This document shows, one piece after another, positions 4,039 to 6,795 of a stretch of 6,795 nt of DNA. The first letter of the stretch is position 1, and each line of letters starts with the position of its first letter. Source of the DNA: Mycobacterium sp. (GTDB lineage: Bacteria > Actinomycetota > Actinomycetes > Mycobacteriales > Mycobacteriaceae); NCBI GenBank assembly GCA_023264755.1, contig JAHFVB010000165.1, positions 1-6,795 of the forward strand, written 5' to 3'. The translations under genes were made by a program, and so were the position numbers. The notes beneath the pieces are model-generated. The model searched no databases and had not been told where the DNA came from. It worked only from the letters and a program-made list of their open reading frames with translations.

Positions 4039-6795
4039 ACGCAGGACGGTACGCACCCGGCGCATGTCCAGGATGCCCGGGGCGCCGACGTCCATCGACT
4101 GACGGGCCTGCTTCTCCCGAATTTCGGCCAGGTCGACCTTGCCTGCGGTGAATCCCGTCGCCTCGAATCGGCTCCCGCGACGCGATTCCGCTTCCACCGC
4201 GTTGACGGGCGGCTGCTCGTAGGCCAGCCCGCCCGGATGCGAGACGTGATAGGTGCACCCACCGCGGGAGGTCCCGGAGGACAGGTCGACGAGTTCGAAG
4301 CGCAGCGGCCCGTCGACGGTGATGGTCGGGTGCAGCGCGCTCGGGGGCTGCCAGGCCCGGAAGCGCACGCCGCCGACCTGGATGTCGGACTTGTCGGTGG
4401 CCAGCAGCGGTATCGGCTCACCGTTGCAGGTGACGACGTACCGGTGCCGGTCCGCGCCGATGATCCGGACCTGGATGCGCTCGATCGACGAGTCGACGTA
4501 GCGGGCGGTCCCGCCCGCGGTGGACTCCTCGCCGAGCACGTTCCACGGTTCGATGGCGCCCCGAAGTTCGAGCTCCACCCCGTCGAACACGGCGGTTCCG
4601 ATTCGCGGGAACCGGAATTCGGTGAACGGGTCCAACCAGCTGGTGTCGAACGCGTAACCGTGCGCCCGCAGGTCGGCCGCAACATCGGCGATGTCTTGGA
4701 TGATGAAGTGCGGCAACAGGTATCGCCCGTGCAGGTTGTCCCCGTGGCGAATCAGCGAGGCGCGCAGCGGCTCGTTCCAGAAGCGCGCCACCAACGCACG
4801 CACCAGCAGCGATTGCACCATGGCCATCTGGAAGTGCGGCGGCATCTCGAAGCCACGCAGTTCCAGCAGCCCGAGCCGACCCCTGGCGTTGTCGGGGCTG
4901 TACAGCTTGTCGATGCAGAACTCGGCACGGTGGGTGTTGCCGGTGATGTCGGTCAGCAGGTGACGCAGCGCGCGGTCGGTGATCCACGGCTTGGCCGCGG
5001 AATCGCCCGTCAGCCGGTCGATCTCGGCGAAGGCGATCTCGAGTTCGTAGAGCGACTCCGGGCGACCCTCGTCGACGCGCGGCGCTTGTGAGGTGGTGCC
5101 GATGAATCGACCCGAGAACAGGTACGACAGCGAGGGATGCCGCTGCCAGTACGTCAACATCGACACCAGCAGGTCGGGGCGACGCAGCATCGGCGAATCG
5201 GCCGGGGTGATACCGCCCAGCGTGATGTGGTTGCCGCCGCCGGTGCCGCCATGGGTGCCGTCGACGTCGAAGGACTCGGTGCTCAGCCGGGACTGCCGCG
5301 CCTCTTCGTAGAGCGTCTCCAACTGTTCGCGCTGCTCGACGAAGCTGGCCGTGGGCGCGACGTTGACCTCGATGACACCGGGGTCCGGGGTGACGGACAT
5401 CGACGTGAGCCGAGCGTCCGGCGGCGGACCGTAACCCTCGATGACCAGCGGGCATTCGATCTTGGCGGCCGCCGCCTCGATGCGGGTGATCAGGTCGACG
5501 AAGTGATCCAGTTCCTCGGTCGGCGGCAGGAACACGTAGAGGATCCCGTCGCGGACCTCGGCGACCATCGCCGTGGTGGGTGCGGTCTCCTCGTCGTCGA
5601 CCACTGCCTCGACGGTCTCGGGTTGAGCGCGCAGCTGCCCCCGGGCGGCGAGCGGATCGGATTGGAAGACGTGCTGTGCGGGACGCCAGCTGATCGAGTT
5701 CAGCGGCAGTCTCAGCCCGGCCGGTGAGTCGCCCTCGAGCAGCACGATGCGCCCGCGGCGCAGCCGCCAGTCCGCGCTCGCCCAGCCTTGCTCGTCGGGC
5801 GTGCGGTGTATCGGCAGCACGTAGGCCGCCGGCTCGATGACCGGATCCTCGAGCCGAGCCAGCAGAGCGGCTCTGGTGTCCGGGGCGTCGTCGCCCAGAT
5901 CGTCCTCCGGCGGCGGCGGATCCCCGGCGGGCAGCCGGATGGCACTGGCCAGCCGGCCGAGGGCGTCTTCATACGCGGGTCGGACCTGAGTAGCGGGCAG
6001 GCCGAGTCCGGCGGCGAGCTCCCCGAGCAGTTGCTGGGCAGCCACTGGGGCGGTCTCCGGCGCGGGTTCGGTCGACCACGGGTCGGCGAGCAGGTCGGGG
6101 TTGGTCCACAACGGCTCACCGTCGGTGCGCCAGTAGATCCCGATCTGCCAGCGCGGCAACGGTTCTCCGGGGTACCACTTTCCCTGGCTGCGCTGCACCA
6201 GCCCCTGCGGGGCCCAGACCTTCTTCAACCGGGCGGCCAGCACCGAGGCGCGTTCCCGCTTGTGCGGTCCGTCGGCCTCGGTCGTCCACTCCGGGGCGAC
6301 CTGGTTGTCGATGGACACGAACGTCGGCTCCCCACCGACGGTCAGGCGAACGTCGCCGGCCGCGAGGCGCTCGTCAACGCTGGCCCCGAGGGCGTTGATG
6401 TCGGCCCAGGCCTCGTCGGTGTAGGGCAGCGTCACGCGCGGGTCTTCGTGCACCCGCGTGACGGTGTTGGAGAACTCCAGGATGGTCTCGGCGACCTCGG
6501 TGGCACCGGAGATGGGGGCCGACGAGGCGGGGTGCGGGGTGGCCGACAGCGGAATGTGACCTTCCCCCGCGAACAGGCCGGAGGTGGGATCCATCCCGAT
6601 CCAACCCGCGCCGGGCACGTAGACCTCGGTCCACGCGTGCAGGTCGGTGAAGTCGGCGGCCGGACCCGATGGGCCGTCCAACGCTGGGACGTCGGAGGCC
6701 AACTGAACGAGGTATCCGGACACGAACCGCGCGGCCAGGCCCAGTTCGCGCAGGATCGAGACCAGCAGCCAGGCCGAGTCGCGGCAGGATCCGAT
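4036..6795 (-). CDS. Transglutaminase-like / DUF2126 putative amidoligase fusion protein (N-terminus missing)
   Basis: Function is predicted only. A transglutaminase-fold core (cysteine amide hydrolase or transferase) is joined to a DUF2126 domain, classed as a putative amidoligase of the glutamine-synthetase/GCS fold that would form amide bonds using ATP. The frame is open to the window edge, giving 919 visible residues; family members are about 1,100 residues, so roughly 200 N-terminal residues are missing. The apparent start at 6723 is an internal GTG. Upstream codons read GSCRDSAWLL, supplying the catalytic Cys (visible residue 4); His is residue 53 (DLHAWTEVY) and Asp is residue 69 (GMDPTSG). 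The rest is DUF2126: GGEPTFVSID (154-163), PGVIEVNVAP (472-481), GTHGGTGGGNHITLGG (513-528), HRAEFCIDKLYSP (622-634), LLELRGFEMPPH (643-654) and HPGGLAYEQPPVNAVEAE (853-870). The conserved Glu, Asn and His residues are plausible metal/ATP ligands (inference). No signal peptide or membrane segment is visible, so the protein is probably cytosolic. It is the first visible gene of the operon, and its TGA overlaps the next ATG. Confidence 0.93.
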   Translation of the reverse strand: MGSCRDSAWLLVSILRELGLAARFVSGYLVQLASDVPALDGPSGPAADFTDLHAWTEVYVPGAGWIGMDPTSGLFAGEGHIPLSATPHPASSAPISGATEVAETILEFSNTVTRVHEDPRVTLPYTDEAWADINALGASVDERLAAGDVRLTVGGEPTFVSIDNQVAPEWTTEADGPHKRERASVLAARLKKVWAPQGLVQRSQGKWYPGEPLPRWQIGIYWRTDGEPLWTNPDLLADPWSTEPAPETAPVAAQQLLGELAAGLGLPATQVRPAYEDALGRLASAIRLPAGDPPPPEDDLGDDAPDTRAALLARLEDPVIEPAAYVLPIHRTPDEQGWASADWRLRRGRIVLLEGDSPAGLRLPLNSISWRPAQHVFQSDPLAARGQLRAQPETVEAVVDDEETAPTTAMVAEVRDGILYVFLPPTEELDHFVDLITRIEAAAAKIECPLVIEGYGPPPDARLTSMSVTPDPGVIEVNVAPTASFVEQREQLETLYEEARQSRLSTESFDVDGTHGGTGGGNHITLGGITPADSPMLRRPDLLVSMLTYWQRHPSLSYLFSGRFIGTTSQAPRVDEGRPESLYELEIAFAEIDRLTGDSAAKPWITDRALRHLLTDITGNTHRAEFCIDKLYSPDNARGRLGLLELRGFEMPPHFQMAMVQSLLVRALVARFWNEPLRASLIRHGDNLHGRYLLPHFIIQDIADVAADLRAHGYAFDTSWLDPFTEFRFPRIGTAVFDGVELELRGAIEPWNVLGEESTAGGTARYVDSSIERIQVRIIGADRHRYVVTCNGEPIPLLATDKSDIQVGGVRFRAWQPPSALHPTITVDGPLRFELVDLSSGTSRGGCTYHVSHPGGLAYEQPPVNAVEAESRRGSRFEATGFTAGKVDLAEIREKQARQSMDVGAPGILDMRRVRTVLR
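6430..6463. repeat. Imperfect inverted repeat within the amidoligase fusion gene
   Basis: Left arm CGTCACGCG-CG-GGT (6430-6443) pairs with ACCCGCGTGACG (6452-6463): twelve base pairs with a 2-base bulge and an 8-base loop. It lies inside coding sequence just after the transglutaminase core. No T-run follows, so it is not a convincing terminator. It may only reflect GC-rich codon choice. Confidence 0.5.

Noticed and set aside
1358..4258. A 966-codon version of the ATP-grasp/alpha-E gene starting at 4258.
   Set aside because: The added 74 residues overlap conserved codons of the amidoligase fusion and look like frame-shifted shadow; the TGATG junction at 4036 gives the natural start.
6430..6463. 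Hairpin as a transcription terminator.
   Set aside because: It lies within a continuous coding region, has a bulge and is not followed by a T-run on either strand.
4036..6723. A start at 6723 for the amidoligase fusion.
   Set aside because: The codon is an internal GTG. The frame continues to the window edge and upstream codons encode the catalytic-Cys segment of the transglutaminase core, so the gene is cut by the window.

Overview
The window is GC-rich (about two-thirds G+C by eye), with strongly G/C-biased third codon positions and long open antisense frames. The protein sequences look actinobacterial, most likely mycobacterial or a close relative. From memory, they correspond in family and length to the uncharacterised Mycobacterium tuberculosis proteins around Rv2566-Rv2569c; no database comparison was run.

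Everything real is on the minus strand and reads right to left as one gapless operon of four genes. (1) 6795-4036: a transglutaminase-fold protease/transferase core fused to a DUF2126 putative amidoligase; its N-terminus lies beyond the right edge. (2) 4036-1358: a circularly permuted ATP-grasp ligase domain fused to an alpha-E (DUF403) domain. (3) 1361-459: a stand-alone transglutaminase-like protein with an intact Cys-His-Asp triad. (4) 466-1: a zinc-ribbon protein of the putative zinc-binding metallopeptidase family; its C-terminal half lies beyond the left edge. Neighbouring genes overlap by 1, 4 and 8 bases, so there is no intergenic DNA, no internal promoter and no terminator in view. 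The operon promoter must lie to the right of the window.

The combination is two predicted ATP-dependent amide-bond-forming enzymes (ATP-grasp and glutamine-synthetase/GCS-like amidoligase), two transglutaminase-fold enzymes that cleave or exchange amide bonds, an alpha-E helical domain, and a zinc protein. Comparative genomics has proposed that such sets make or attach, and then trim, a peptide or a peptide-like tag. To my knowledge neither substrate nor product is established. The set is a known conserved neighbourhood rather than a new one, but its biochemistry is open, and it is the most interesting content here.

Smaller oddities are an A+T-rich cluster of rare codons with a 12-bp palindrome at the ATP-grasp/alpha-E boundary, a Pro/Thr-rich interdomain linker, a Pro/Asp-rich insert in the amidoligase, and an intragenic imperfect hairpin. 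I saw no tRNA, rRNA, mobile element or CRISPR array.
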